Below are positions 42,509 to 52,126 of a stretch of DNA of 64,000 nt, one piece after another (the first letter of the stretch is position 1; every line of letters begins with the position of its first letter). Position numbers and translations under genes: made by a program. The DNA lies in NCBI RefSeq assembly GCF_013204845.1, contig NZ_JABMKY010000007.1, forward strand, positions 291,731 to 355,730. Direction: 5' to 3'. The notes beneath the pieces were generated by a model. That model had not been told where the DNA came from. It did not search any database and saw only the letters and a list, made by a program, of their open reading frames with translations. The DNA comes from Paenibacillus qinlingensis. Its GTDB lineage: Bacteria > Bacillota > Bacilli > Paenibacillales > NBRC-103111.

Positions 42509-43618
42509 ATGGCAAGTTTACCCGATTATTTGGTAGAACAGACCGAGGAAGCGATCCGGAGCCGGATGTTAAGCAGCTTGCCTTCCGATTTGGACAAGTC
42601 AGAAGGTTCTTATGTCTGGGATGCAGTGGCTCCAGCTTCGATTGAGTTGGCACTTGCGGCGTTGCAAGCACAGGAGGTTTTGCGGCGGGGATTCGCGGGA
42701 ACGACCTTTGGTTCGTATCTGGACTTACGGTGTGCGGAGAGAGGCGTTACTCGCAAAGAGGCGATGAAAGCTGTCGGTCAAGTGAAGTTCACAGGCGTTG
42801 TTGGGACGGTCGTCCCTCAAGGAACGCGTGTTGGTACATTGGCAGATACTCTTCTGGGGACTTCATCCATGATGTTTGAGACATTGGCTGCGGCTGTAGT
42901 GGATAGTTCGGGATATGTCATGGTGTCCGTTTCGGCAGTGGAAGGTGGGAGTAAGGGCAATGTGCCGAGCGGGGCGATCAGTCTTTTGATCACGCCAATT
43001 GCAGGAATTATGAGCGTGACGAATACAGCGCCCATGACAGGTGGAGCGGAAGTTGAGAAAGATGATGCGTTGCTCAATCGTTATTACGCCAAAGTCCGTT
43101 CTCCTGGCACAAGTGGCAATAAAGCCGACTATCTGAACTGGGCGCTCGATGTTGCGGGAGTTGGAGCAGCACAGGTGGTGCCGTTATGGCAGGGTCCTGG
43201 TACAGTCAAAGTCGTCATCATTGGCACGGATAAAAGGAGCGTTGCTGCTCCTATCGTTACAGCCGCGCAGCAGTACATCTACCCTGCTCCACCCTTGGTG
43301 GGAAAAGCTCCGATTGGGGCGGTTGTATCCGTCGTGGCCGCTGCGGAAGTCGCAATTGGCGTTCAAGCCGTGCTGACATTGAATGGATCAAGAACGTTGA
43401 CACAGGTGAAAAATGATTTCACCGGGGCCGTTCGCGCCTATTTATCCGAACTGGCGTTCTCTAGTGATCCAGCGGTACGCTATGTGCGCATCGGCTCCTT
43501 GTTGCTCGACACGCCTGGCGTGCAGGATTATGCCAACCTGCTGATTAATGGCGGCAGCTCCAACATCGCAATCAACGTTGGGCAAGTTGCCGTTGTGGGG
43601 ACGGTGTCACTAGTATGA
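42509..43618 (+). CDS. xkdT: Baseplate J-like wedge protein (XkdT-like)
   Basis: A 369-residue baseplate wedge protein of the gpJ family. It has DLDKSEGSYVWDAVAPASIE near residue 26, FAGTTFGSYLDLRCAERGVT, GGAEVEKDDALLNRYYAKVR and SPGTSGNKADYLNWALDVAG, all typical of baseplate J proteins. Its stop overlaps the next ATG by 4 bases. Confidence 0.92.
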   Translation: MASLPDYLVEQTEEAIRSRMLSSLPSDLDKSEGSYVWDAVAPASIELALAALQAQEVLRRGFAGTTFGSYLDLRCAERGVTRKEAMKAVGQVKFTGVVGTVVPQGTRVGTLADTLLGTSSMMFETLAAAVVDSSGYVMVSVSAVEGGSKGNVPSGAISLLITPIAGIMSVTNTAPMTGGAEVEKDDALLNRYYAKVRSPGTSGNKADYLNWALDVAGVGAAQVVPLWQGPGTVKVVIIGTDKRSVAAPIVTAAQQYIYPAPPLVGKAPIGAVVSVVAAAEVAIGVQAVLTLNGSRTLTQVKNDFTGAVRAYLSELAFSSDPAVRYVRIGSLLLDTPGVQDYANLLINGGSSNIAINVGQVAVVGTVSLV

Positions 43619-44181
43619 CGCAAGTGACTTCAACAAGCGGCAACCGGATGCTCGGCTACTTGCCGGATTACTACGAGACATCGCGCGTCATGGGCTCTAT
43701 CCTGCAAGCCCAAGGGGCGGAGCTCGATCAACTGCGTGTCTCCTTGGAGGAGACATTGGCGCAATTTTTCGTGGGCTCCGCGACGTGGGGGCTGGACGCG
43801 TGGGAAGCCGAGCTCGGCATCGCGCCGGTGCCGGCCAAGCCCGACGATCAGCGTCGGTCGGTGATCAATGCTAAGCTGCGCGGTGTCGGAACCGTCACCG
43901 TGGATTTGATTCAGAGCGTGGCCGAGGCTTATGACCGCGGTGCGGTGGAGGTTACGCAGCAGCCGGGTTCGTACCAGTTTACGGTGAGGTTCGTGGATAC
44001 GTTGGGGACGCCGCCGAACCTAAACGACCTGCAAGCAGCTATCGAGGAAATCAAGCCAGCCCATTTACAGGTGATCTATAAGTACAAATATTTCTTACTC
44101 AGCCAGTTGCACCAAACGATAAAAATTAGTGAAATTCAAACGAGGAAAATGACCGACTTCGCGCCATTCATCCCCGTTTAA
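43615..44181 (+). CDS. xkdU: DUF2313 tail protein (XkdU-like)
   Basis: A 188-residue protein of the YmfQ/gpI/XkdU type, which links baseplate wedge to tail fibre. Typical is LGYLPDYYETSRVMGSILQA at the start and WGLDAWEAELGI. GC is high here (many GCG/CGC codons), in contrast to the following fibre gene. It ends 17 bases before the fibre ATG. Confidence 0.88.
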   Translation: MTQVTSTSGNRMLGYLPDYYETSRVMGSILQAQGAELDQLRVSLEETLAQFFVGSATWGLDAWEAELGIAPVPAKPDDQRRSVINAKLRGVGTVTVDLIQSVAEAYDRGAVEVTQQPGSYQFTVRFVDTLGTPPNLNDLQAAIEEIKPAHLQVIYKYKYFLLSQLHQTIKISEIQTRKMTDFAPFIPV

Positions 44182-44198
44182 AATGGAGGGAAAAACAT

Positions 44199-47100
44199 AT
44201 GTCCAGCACCACCACGAATATAGGACTGTATAAGAAAAATCCGTCCACAGACGGCAATGATACATTCGATATTAACACCATGTTGAATGATAACTGGGAT
44301 AGGATAGATGCGCAGCTTGGTTCGCAAGTTGGCGTGAGTCCACCGCCAACGGCTGTTAATTTGGTTAATGGGATGCAGGTTGTTAATGTTCCACAGAGTT
44401 CGCCATTGAACAACTTGAGTATTAAGGGGCGTACGTTGGTTAATTTGTTGGGGAGGGATGGGAATTGTGAGGGGGCGAGCAAATTTATAGCGTCCCAAGT
44501 AACTATTGCCTTAGACTCTAGTAATAAGCAGTACGGAAACAACGCCATAAAATCTACTATCTCTGCTACATTTGTCGCGGGAGTAGCCCAAACAACCACA
44601 CAAATAACCTTCCAAGCAGGTAAATATTATATTGTTCTTGGAGAAGTAAAGAACGGAAACGCTACAAGCACAAGTATACGATTATCAGACATATCTGTTT
44701 CAGGGAATAGTGTAACAGATACAACCAAGTTTAATCTGTCGTATTTTAAGACAACCAAAGGATCTGACACGACTTTAAGTATTCAACATTTAGTTGGTGG
44801 TGTTGCAGGTCAATATGCTTTTGTAGATGGTATTCGAGTCTACGAATTATCTGGATTGTCAGAGTACAACGCAATCGACAGTATGACAGCCGCACAAATC
44901 GCCGCTAAATATCCATACGTAGACGATGTAAAACATGTGAATGCACCTTATGTAATTAAGTATGGGGAAAACTTACATCCTACGTCTAACGAGTGGACAC
45001 AGAATGTCACAGCTAATGGTTCATGGGTTATTAATTCCCCGTACATCACGACACTTATAACATTGTCTGGGGCATTGGCGAGTGGTGAACAAATGTATTT
45101 AACGGTTCCCGTTTTACCTAATCAAGACTACACTTTCAGTGCTACGTTATCTCCGGGGGCAGGTTATGCGGTTATAGCTAGCAGTGGAACATTGTTGACT
45201 TGGGGTTCTGCCAATCGAACATTCAACAGTGGAAATAACACGCAAATAAGTGTGTACGTTGGTAATTTGAGCGCGGGAGCAGGAACATTCACATTCACTA
45301 ACCCCATGCTCAACCTTGGCACAACCGCCAAACCATTCAAGCCACGTAACGACGATATGCTTGCATTCCCTAACGTACAATTAGCATCATCCGTCGATGG
45401 GACAGTATATGACACGTTGTTTAAGCGTGATGGGAAATACTGTGTTGAGAAGCGTTTTAAGGATGTGTTGTTAGACGGGAGTTTACCATGGATTTTTTCC
45501 GTTGAAGCTAGCGGATACAAATTAGTAGCCCTTGCAGGCTTACCTTTGTGGTCAAACAATACCTCGGTAACTACAAAATATGATGGAAAGATATTACGTA
45601 ATCTACTTGGACTTAACGCGGCAGAACAAGCAACAAACAGTGCAGATAACTATTTTTACGTATCTATTGCCGACACGGACAGTGGTTGGGGTGAGACATA
45701 CACACCTACAGCACAAGAGATACAAGCATATTTCTATGGTTGGGTTATGAGCGATGTAACTGGGGCGCTTTACACTTCAGGAACAAAATACTGGACAGAA
45801 GTATGGTGCGGGGCAAGTGGTGGTAATACAACTTTTCCAACAGGGAAAAAAGTAGCCCCAACAGGACCGACCACTACACTTCCGACTACCTCAAACAGAC
45901 AGGGAGGGTGGACACCTTACAAACTAACCTATCAACTAGCTACACCAGTATTTGAGGAAATCCAAGTAGACGCAGGTATGAGTTTACATGAGGGATTGAA
46001 TCAGATTGAAGTGGGACAAGGGGTAGTAATTCGAGAGAAGGCGAACCCTGCTTTTAACACCCCTGATAGTTACTATTACGTGAATGATAGTGCCTTATTA
46101 GTTAGTGGTGTACTTGTTACACTTTTCAAAAACAGAGCCGATAGAATACTAGTAATCTACAAGAACGGTAAACTTGATAACAAATGGAATATTTACACAG
46201 GGTCAAGTAATGTATATGGAAAAACAAAGGCACTCATACACTCGTCAAACTACGACCTAACAGCAACGTACGAAGTCTCGTATATTGCACTAGACCAATA
46301 TCTACTATCAACCCCAGTACAGGCTGTAGCTGGCGAAGTAGCTAGTAACCTTAAAACGGTGGTCGATACACTGGCAACGAACAGCGCAGACCAGGACGCA
46401 CGTATCAGCGCTGCGGAAATTCTAGCGCGACAAATTTACAACGTCCCGCAAAAGACAAGTGCCGCAATGACGTTATACGTAGACGGGACAAACGGTTCGG
46501 ACAATAACGATGGTAGCGCTGGGAGGCCGTTTAAGACGATTCAACGGGCAATTGATAGTATTCCTCAAATTGTCAATCATTTGGTTACGATAAACGTAGC
46601 GTCAGCTACGTATGCGGAAGATATTAGAATAAACGGATTTAGCGGGAAATCTACGGTTAATTTATACGGCGATACGGTAGTTAGTACAAATGTAACATTG
46701 AGTTCAATATTAGTATCTACTAATTCAGCGAACATTGTAGTGAGAGGATTTAATCTTACAATCACAACAAATACAGCTATGAATGTATTTAGTAGTACAA
46801 GGGTTGTGGCTTCGTACATGAATATAGTAGCATCAGCGACAGGGTATTTAGGGGTGGTTTCAGAAACATCTAACTTATATATCAATAGTTCGGTAATTTC
46901 TAACAGGGCATATTCACTCTTAGCTAATAACGGAAGGATTATGTCTGAATCTAATTCAGGGACAGGTAATATATTTTCAACGGTAGCGCAAAATGGTGGG
47001 ATGATTTCTCGATATGGGACACAACCGATAGGAGGGACGGACGTTGCTCAAAACGGAGGAATCAACATTCCTTCAGGTGGCGTACTTAACCCTTGGGGAG

Positions 47101-47513
47101 ATAACACACAAGCAAGTAGAAGCCGTATATATTATGTACCTAATGCTACGCAGAATATATCAGCGGGAACTAACACAAAGGTGCTATTTCAATCGGTAAG
47201 TATAGACAATCTAGCGGAATTCTCATCTAGTCGATTTACAGCTAAAAATGCGGGGACTTACGACATTAAAGGTGCATTAGCATTCAGTTCGGGCATGAGT
47301 ACAAGCAATACACTATCCGTTATTGTCTATAAAAATGGTTCGCCATCAAGGTTTATAAGCATAAACAACGGTACATCACTTGCGGCACCGACGATACCAT
47401 TTAACGCCACTTTCGATTTACTAGCCAACGACTACCTAGAAATTTACATTATCACAAGTTCGACTACAGTCTTGACAACAGCCGCATACTTAGACATTAC
47501 AAGAATCGCCTAA
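44199..47513 (+). CDS. Large tail fibre / receptor-binding protein
   Basis: A 1104-residue fibre that should recognise the target cell. Residues 1-90 (YKKNPSTDGNDTFDINTMLN, NDNWDRID) are the attachment region common to XkdV-type fibres. The middle holds carbohydrate-binding-like beta domains and a repeated GKYCVEKRF/TYQLATP type region. Residues about 765-960 are a pectate-lyase-like beta-helix (YVDGTNGSDNNDGSAGRPF). The last 140 residues resemble a C1q/TNF-like knob (FTAKNAGTYDIKGALAFSSG). After about base 44470 the gene turns AT-rich with ACA/AAC codons unlike the upstream genes, suggesting module exchange. Confidence 0.85.
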   Translation: MSSTTTNIGLYKKNPSTDGNDTFDINTMLNDNWDRIDAQLGSQVGVSPPPTAVNLVNGMQVVNVPQSSPLNNLSIKGRTLVNLLGRDGNCEGASKFIASQVTIALDSSNKQYGNNAIKSTISATFVAGVAQTTTQITFQAGKYYIVLGEVKNGNATSTSIRLSDISVSGNSVTDTTKFNLSYFKTTKGSDTTLSIQHLVGGVAGQYAFVDGIRVYELSGLSEYNAIDSMTAAQIAAKYPYVDDVKHVNAPYVIKYGENLHPTSNEWTQNVTANGSWVINSPYITTLITLSGALASGEQMYLTVPVLPNQDYTFSATLSPGAGYAVIASSGTLLTWGSANRTFNSGNNTQISVYVGNLSAGAGTFTFTNPMLNLGTTAKPFKPRNDDMLAFPNVQLASSVDGTVYDTLFKRDGKYCVEKRFKDVLLDGSLPWIFSVEASGYKLVALAGLPLWSNNTSVTTKYDGKILRNLLGLNAAEQATNSADNYFYVSIADTDSGWGETYTPTAQEIQAYFYGWVMSDVTGALYTSGTKYWTEVWCGASGGNTTFPTGKKVAPTGPTTTLPTTSNRQGGWTPYKLTYQLATPVFEEIQVDAGMSLHEGLNQIEVGQGVVIREKANPAFNTPDSYYYVNDSALLVSGVLVTLFKNRADRILVIYKNGKLDNKWNIYTGSSNVYGKTKALIHSSNYDLTATYEVSYIALDQYLLSTPVQAVAGEVASNLKTVVDTLATNSADQDARISAAEILARQIYNVPQKTSAAMTLYVDGTNGSDNNDGSAGRPFKTIQRAIDSIPQIVNHLVTINVASATYAEDIRINGFSGKSTVNLYGDTVVSTNVTLSSILVSTNSANIVVRGFNLTITTNTAMNVFSSTRVVASYMNIVASATGYLGVVSETSNLYINSSVISNRAYSLLANNGRIMSESNSGTGNIFSTVAQNGGMISRYGTQPIGGTDVAQNGGINIPSGGVLNPWGDNTQASRSRIYYVPNATQNISAGTNTKVLFQSVSIDNLAEFSSSRFTAKNAGTYDIKGALAFSSGMSTSNTLSVIVYKNGSPSRFISINNGTSLAAPTIPFNATFDLLANDYLEIYIITSSTTVLTTAAYLDITRIA

Positions 47514-47526
47514 AGGAGGAACCCAC

Positions 47527-48063
47527 ATGAACATAGCACTAGCAATCAAGCATCTTTACCCACAATCCATACCCATGACCGACTTCATTGTCCAAGACGA
47601 TTCAGACGGCAACGGCCCGTACATCGCACAATGGAACATGGATGAGGAACAGCCGTCTCTAGAAGTCCTTCAATCTACCTGGAACGCTATGCAACCTACG
47701 CCAGAACAGTCATTGAACGACGCCCGAACCGCTAAAATTAACCTACTCAACACCGCTTGTAATGAATCAATCCTCGCAGGATTCACATCTGACGCCCTCG
47801 GCACAGATATCACGTATGACTTTGGGTACAATGATCAGATTAATCTCGGAAGCACATTTAATGCAATCTTAGCGGGGATTATTACCGGAAACGTCATGTG
47901 GAAAGCATCAGGCGTTCCGCAGCCTCATACGTTCGAACAATTCAAGGTGCTGTACGCCGACGGGATCGCTCATAAAACCGCGAACATAAGCAAGTATTGG
48001 GAGCTAAAAGACGCTGTCCTATCCGCGACTCATGCTGAGGATATCGCATCAATATCGTGGTGA
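47527..48063 (+). CDS. Fibre-associated protein, DUF4376-like
   Basis: A 178-residue protein after the fibre gene. The N-terminal 60 residues resemble XkdW-type proteins (YPQSIPMTDFIVQDDSDGNG); the C-terminal part (ITYDFGYNDQINLGSTFNAI, GVPQPHTFEQF) looks like the DUF4376 domain of phage tail-fibre assembly proteins. It is probably a fibre chaperone or tip protein. AAAGGAGG precedes the ATG. Confidence 0.7.
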   Translation: MNIALAIKHLYPQSIPMTDFIVQDDSDGNGPYIAQWNMDEEQPSLEVLQSTWNAMQPTPEQSLNDARTAKINLLNTACNESILAGFTSDALGTDITYDFGYNDQINLGSTFNAILAGIITGNVMWKASGVPQPHTFEQFKVLYADGIAHKTANISKYWELKDAVLSATHAEDIASISW

Positions 48064-48074
48064 AACCCAATATT

Positions 48075-48108
48075 GGGGCTACCAGGAAGCAATAATCCAG
48101 GTAGCCCC
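48075..48108 (+). other. Hairpin before the lysis genes
   Basis: GGGGCTACC pairs perfectly with GGTAGCCCC around a 16-base loop, just after the stop of the fibre-associated gene. C residues, not T, follow, so it may partly attenuate or stabilise RNA before the holin gene. Confidence 0.45.
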
Positions 48109-48135
48109 CCCACCCCTCAAGAAAGGAGCAAAAAC

Positions 48136-48534
48136 ATGAACCAAATCAGTTTTAACCTGCTTACAGCAACTTTCGGAGCCATTATAACCTACACCTTCGG
48201 CGGATGGAACGAACTTATAAGCCTCTTCCTTATGGCGATACTCGTCGATTATGTGACAGGTATTGCGGCTTCGATCAAAGAGCAGCAGGGCCTCAACAGT
48301 CAAGTTGGTTTTTGGGGCCTGGCACGCAAAGGGCTGATGCTGCTTGTCATTATGCTGGCTCATCGCATGGATATTCTCTTGGACACAGACTTAATGATGA
48401 CAGGCGCGATCTATTTTTACTTGGCCAATGAGTTTATTTCAATTACTGAAAATTACGGACGTTTAGGTCTGCCCCTTCCTGTCTTTTTGAAGCAAATGAT
48501 TCAAGTTTTGCGAAGCAAGGGGGAAGGGTTATGA
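48136..48534 (+). CDS. Phage holin (holin 4 / toxin secretion family)
   Basis: A 132-residue membrane protein with three hydrophobic segments and the family motif LVDYVTGIAASIKEQQGLNS, then GLARKGLMLLVIMLAH. It should permeabilise the membrane so the glucosaminidase and particles are released. I start at ATG 48136 after GAAAGGAGC; a longer in-frame start at 48073 falls in the hairpin. It overlaps the lysin gene by 4 bases. Confidence 0.9.
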   Translation: MNQISFNLLTATFGAIITYTFGGWNELISLFLMAILVDYVTGIAASIKEQQGLNSQVGFWGLARKGLMLLVIMLAHRMDILLDTDLMMTGAIYFYLANEFISITENYGRLGLPLPVFLKQMIQVLRSKGEGL

Positions 48535-49112
48535 ACAAGGAAGCATTTATTGTGCAAATTGCACCTGCCGCACAAGCAAATATGCTGGCATTTGGTATTT
48601 TGGCTAGTGTGACGATAGCACAGGCTATTCTGGAAAGTGGTTGGGGACGATATGCCCCAGGCAATAATTTATTTGGGATTAAAGGGAGCGGGCAACAGCA
48701 GACTACGCAGGAATTCATTAACGGCAAGTGGATGCAAATTGTAGATGGGTTCCGTGTATATGAAAGTTGGAGTGACAGTATACGCGATCACGCTATCCTA
48801 CTTACGAACAATCCACGGTACGCCAAGATAGTAAATGAACAAGACTACCGAAAAGCTAGTCGGGGACTTCAGCAAGCAGGATATGCGACAGATCCACACT
48901 ATGCGGACAAGCTAATTACTATTATTGAGGGAAGTGATCTGACACGTTTTGATCAAGTTGAAGAGGAAAGGGAGTATATGATGAGTTCGGATGATGCCAA
49001 TAAAATTATTAACTTTTTATCCGCTGCTTGGATGAGCACGGAGGATGTTGAAGCTAGGGAAGAGTTTCACCGTCTAGCCAATGAGCTTCGTAAAGTGTCA
49101 GGGCAGATGTGA
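48531..49112 (+). CDS. Endolysin: endo-beta-N-acetylglucosaminidase
   Basis: A 193-residue lysin of the glucosaminidase family (lysozyme-like superfamily). The catalytic Glu is in AQAILESGWGRYAPGNNLFG; YESWSDSIRDHAILL is also conserved. Residues 1-145 form the enzyme; the last 45 are a charged helix of unknown role. No signal peptide, so release depends on the holin. It ends the tailocin operon. Confidence 0.9.
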   Translation: MNKEAFIVQIAPAAQANMLAFGILASVTIAQAILESGWGRYAPGNNLFGIKGSGQQQTTQEFINGKWMQIVDGFRVYESWSDSIRDHAILLTNNPRYAKIVNEQDYRKASRGLQQAGYATDPHYADKLITIIEGSDLTRFDQVEEEREYMMSSDDANKIINFLSAAWMSTEDVEAREEFHRLANELRKVSGQM

Positions 49113-49134
49113 ACCACCAATTGCAATGAAACTT

Positions 49135-49182
49135 AAAAAGAACACCGCCTCTTCCATTGAAGGAAGACACAGTGTTCTTTTT
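49135..49182. terminator. Bidirectional terminator ending the tailocin locus
   Basis: AAAAAGAACAC pairs with GTGTTCTTTTT. It serves the rightward lysin gene and the leftward PilZ-fusion gene that stops at 49196. Confidence 0.88.
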
Positions 49183-49195
49183 CTATTAGAATATA

Positions 49196-50482
49196 CTACA
49201 CCGCACTCGTAATATGATCCTCAATATACTGCTCCAACTTAATCCGCACATACGGCGGCAAACCAGACAGCATACAACCATAGCGGAAGCTGCGACCTTC
49301 GGTCACGATGCGAATGACGCGACCCGTGATTGGAGGTAATCCAGCTTCCTGAGGGAAGTGGATGACGACGAACATATCCGGCGCAAGCAGCACATCGGTT
49401 GTGATCTGCAGTCCGCTCTCGGATAAATCGAAGAGAGTTCCGTCAATATTTTGTCCGGAAAAAGAGCCTTCTTGCTCCCACTGATAAATGGACAGCTTCA
49501 AGTTAATATCCAGCTGTACCCGTGTATTCTTACGACGTTCGCGACCCGAGAGCGGAGAAGCAACTTTCACCGGTTCCGTAGCAATAGGCTCACTTGGCTT
49601 TACAACCTCTTGCCCCATCCATTCCTCATAGCACTTAATGACAGCGCTAAGATCTTCTTCACCTAAGCCTTTGCTTAGGCCGATCTGGAATAGATTGGTG
49701 GCAGATTGCAGCATTGGCGTCGGCAATTGAAATTTACCAGTTATTTCTTGTGCGAGCTGCAAATCTTTTAGCATCAACTTCAAGGAGAATTGATTGCTGA
49801 AATCGCGATCGAGAATTTTATCGCCTTTGAGCTCGACTTGCTTGCTATTGGCTCCGCCGGAGCGGACGATTTCTAAGAATTGGCTAGGATGAATGCCAGC
49901 CTTCGTTGCGATAGACAAGCCTTCGGCAAGTCCTGCAAGATTAATTCCGACCATTGTATTGTGAGCGAGCTTCGCATAAGAACCAGAACCGCTCGGCCCT
50001 AGGTAAAGAGCTTTGCTGCCAAGTACGTGGAACAATTCTTGCTGCTCCTCGAATACTTCTCGGCTGCCGCCAACCATGAACGTAAGCGTAGCAGCTTCAG
50101 CAGCGGGCTTCGTACCTGTAACAGGCGCGTCGAGGAAGTCGACGAAATGTGCTGCGAGCTCTTCCGCGAGCTTTTGACTTGTTTGGGGAGATACGGTGCT
50201 GGTGTCAATAATGGTGAGTGCCGGATGAATTCCGCTCAGAATACCTTGCTCACTGTAAAATGTTTCGAGAAGCGCAGCATCGTTGCTGAGCATCGTAAAT
50301 AGGACATCGGAGTTGCGAGCGACTTCGGCAGGTGTGAGGCTAACTTCAGCCCCTAATCGCCCAAGCTCGTCCGCTTTTCCAGCAGTACGATTATATACAG
50401 TTACCATAAAACCTTTTTGAATAAGGTTAGCAGCCATGGGCCTACCCATTGTGCCAAGTCCAATAAAGCCGATACGTTTCAT
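49196..50482 (-). CDS. Beta-hydroxyacid dehydrogenase fused to a C-terminal PilZ domain
   Basis: A 428-residue two-domain protein. Residues 1-290 are a complete NAD(P)-dependent beta-hydroxyacid dehydrogenase of the 3-hydroxyisobutyrate/glyoxylate reductase type: GFIGLGTMGRPMAANL at the start, DAPVTGTKPAAEA, and the catalytic Lys in KLAHNTMVGINLAGLAEG. After a Pro-rich linker, residues about 315-428 are a PilZ domain with RRKNTRV (RxxxR) and DLSESGLQI (DxSxxG), both motifs for cyclic-di-GMP intact. AGGTGAGG precedes the ATG. The fusion suggests a metabolic enzyme gated by cyclic-di-GMP. The substrate is not known. Confidence 0.88.
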   Translation of the reverse strand: MKRIGFIGLGTMGRPMAANLIQKGFMVTVYNRTAGKADELGRLGAEVSLTPAEVARNSDVLFTMLSNDAALLETFYSEQGILSGIHPALTIIDTSTVSPQTSQKLAEELAAHFVDFLDAPVTGTKPAAEAATLTFMVGGSREVFEEQQELFHVLGSKALYLGPSGSGSYAKLAHNTMVGINLAGLAEGLSIATKAGIHPSQFLEIVRSGGANSKQVELKGDKILDRDFSNQFSLKLMLKDLQLAQEITGKFQLPTPMLQSATNLFQIGLSKGLGEEDLSAVIKCYEEWMGQEVVKPSEPIATEPVKVASPLSGRERRKNTRVQLDINLKLSIYQWEQEGSFSGQNIDGTLFDLSESGLQITTDVLLAPDMFVVIHFPQEAGLPPITGRVIRIVTEGRSFRYGCMLSGLPPYVRIKLEQYIEDHITSAV

Positions 50483-50605
50483 GTCCTCACCTCTGACTTC
50501 ATTTTAGCATGGGAATTAATACCTGTGAATTCCTTTCTCGCTTGCTTTTGGACAAGCAAATAAGTATGCTAGGAAAAGGTAAAAATAGAGATGGAGGCGA
50601 ACCTA

Positions 50606-51961
50606 TTGAGTAAAAAATTACAATTTGATTACAGCAAGGCATTATCTTTTTTGTCCCAGCATGAGGTCGATTATTTGTCGGCTCAAGTGGAGCTAGCCCA
50701 TGATCAACTGCATAACAAAACAGGCGCAGGTTCTGACTATTTAGGATGGGTAGATCTTCCTGAGAACTACAATCGTGAAGAGTTTGCCCGCATTCAAACA
50801 TCTGCGAAGCAAATTCAATCGGATTCCGACGTTCTTGTTGTGATCGGTATTGGTGGCTCCTATCTAGGCGCACGTGCGGCACTAGAAATGTTGTCTCATT
50901 CTTTTTATAACATTTTGCCAAAAGATAAACGTAAAACACCTGAGATTTATTTCGTAGGAAATAACATCTCTTCTACATATGTCACACACTTGCTTCAATT
51001 GCTTGAAGGCAAAGATTTCTCCGTGAACGTGATCTCCAAATCCGGTACAACAACGGAGCCAGCGATTGCTTTCCGTATTTTCCGCGAACTATTGGAGAAG
51101 AAGTACGGCAAGGAAGCCGCTCGCAAACGTATCTACGCAACAACGGATCAAGAGAAGGGCGCGCTCAAAACTTTAGCAACAGCAGAAGGCTACGAAACGT
51201 TCGTTATTCCGGATGATGTTGGTGGACGATACTCCGTGTTAACCGCGGTTGGATTGCTTCCTATTGCGACAGCTGGCATTGACGTTGAAGCAATCATGAA
51301 AGGTGCGGCAGATGCGCAGCAAGAATTCTCGAATCCGAAACTGAGCGAAAACCAAGCCTACCAATATGCAGCTGTTCGTAACTCCTTGTATCGTAAAGGC
51401 AAAACGATTGAGATCCTCGTGAACTATGAGCCATCCCTGCATTTCGTTTCGGAGTGGTGGAAGCAATTGTTCGGTGAGAGCGAAGGGAAGGACTACAAAG
51501 GGATTTATCCTGCTTCCGTAGACTTCTCAACGGATCTTCATTCCATGGGACAATTCGTTCAAGATGGTAATCGCATTTTGTTCGAAACGGTTATCCAAGT
51601 TGATCAAGTGGCTGATCATATCACGATCGGTACAGATGCAGATGATCTGGATGGTCTGAATTTCCTTAGCGGCAAAACCATGGATTTCGTAAACAAGAAG
51701 GCATTCCAAGGCACGATGCTTGCGCATACAGACGGTCAAGTACCGAACCTGATCGTAACATTGCCGGATATGACGCCTTACTCTTTCGGATACATGGTCT
51801 ATTTCTTTGAAAAAGCATGCGGCATCAGCGGTTACTTGATGGGTGTGAATCCGTTCGATCAACCGGGTGTTGAAGCGTACAAAAAGAACATGTTTGCTCT
51901 CTTAGGCAAGCCTGGCTATGAGAAAGAAAAAGCAGAACTTGAAGCTCGTTTGCAGCAGTAA
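50606..51961 (+). CDS. pgi: Glucose-6-phosphate isomerase
   Basis: Interconverts glucose-6-phosphate and fructose-6-phosphate, feeding both glycolysis and GlmS. 451 residues, as in Bacillus. Motifs are [32 protein letters not shown], and near the end [20 protein letters not shown]. The start is TTG 50606, 8 bases after GGAGG; the ATG at 50591 overlaps that ribosome site. The protein then starts [14 protein letters not shown], as in relatives. Confidence 0.96.
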   Translation: MSKKLQFDYSKALSFLSQHEVDYLSAQVELAHDQLHNKTGAGSDYLGWVDLPENYNREEFARIQTSAKQIQSDSDVLVVIGIGGSYLGARAALEMLSHSFYNILPKDKRKTPEIYFVGNNISSTYVTHLLQLLEGKDFSVNVISKSGTTTEPAIAFRIFRELLEKKYGKEAARKRIYATTDQEKGALKTLATAEGYETFVIPDDVGGRYSVLTAVGLLPIATAGIDVEAIMKGAADAQQEFSNPKLSENQAYQYAAVRNSLYRKGKTIEILVNYEPSLHFVSEWWKQLFGESEGKDYKGIYPASVDFSTDLHSMGQFVQDGNRILFETVIQVDQVADHITIGTDADDLDGLNFLSGKTMDFVNKKAFQGTMLAHTDGQVPNLIVTLPDMTPYSFGYMVYFFEKACGISGYLMGVNPFDQPGVEAYKKNMFALLGKPGYEKEKAELEARLQQ

Positions 51962-51973
51962 TTAGCATCTCAC

Positions 51974-52012
51974 AAAAAAAACGATCAATCCTATCGGATA
52001 GGTCGTTTTTTT
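51974..52012 (+). terminator. Terminator after pgi
   Basis: AAAAAAACGATCAATCCTATC pairs with GGATAGGTCGTTTTTTT (imperfect base of stem), with A and T runs on either side. Confidence 0.88.
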
Positions 52013-52126
52013 GCACCTTTTTTTCCATTATTTATGTGGTAAATTTTCTTTCTATATTGTCGAAGTCTAACGTTGTGTGTAGAATATAGTGAAACAGTTG
52101 TTTCCTTCTACCGAGAAAGGTTGGCT

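Noticed and set aside
32063..49182. Intact prophage
   Set aside because: No integrase, replication, terminase, portal, capsid or protease genes are seen; only tail and lysis functions.
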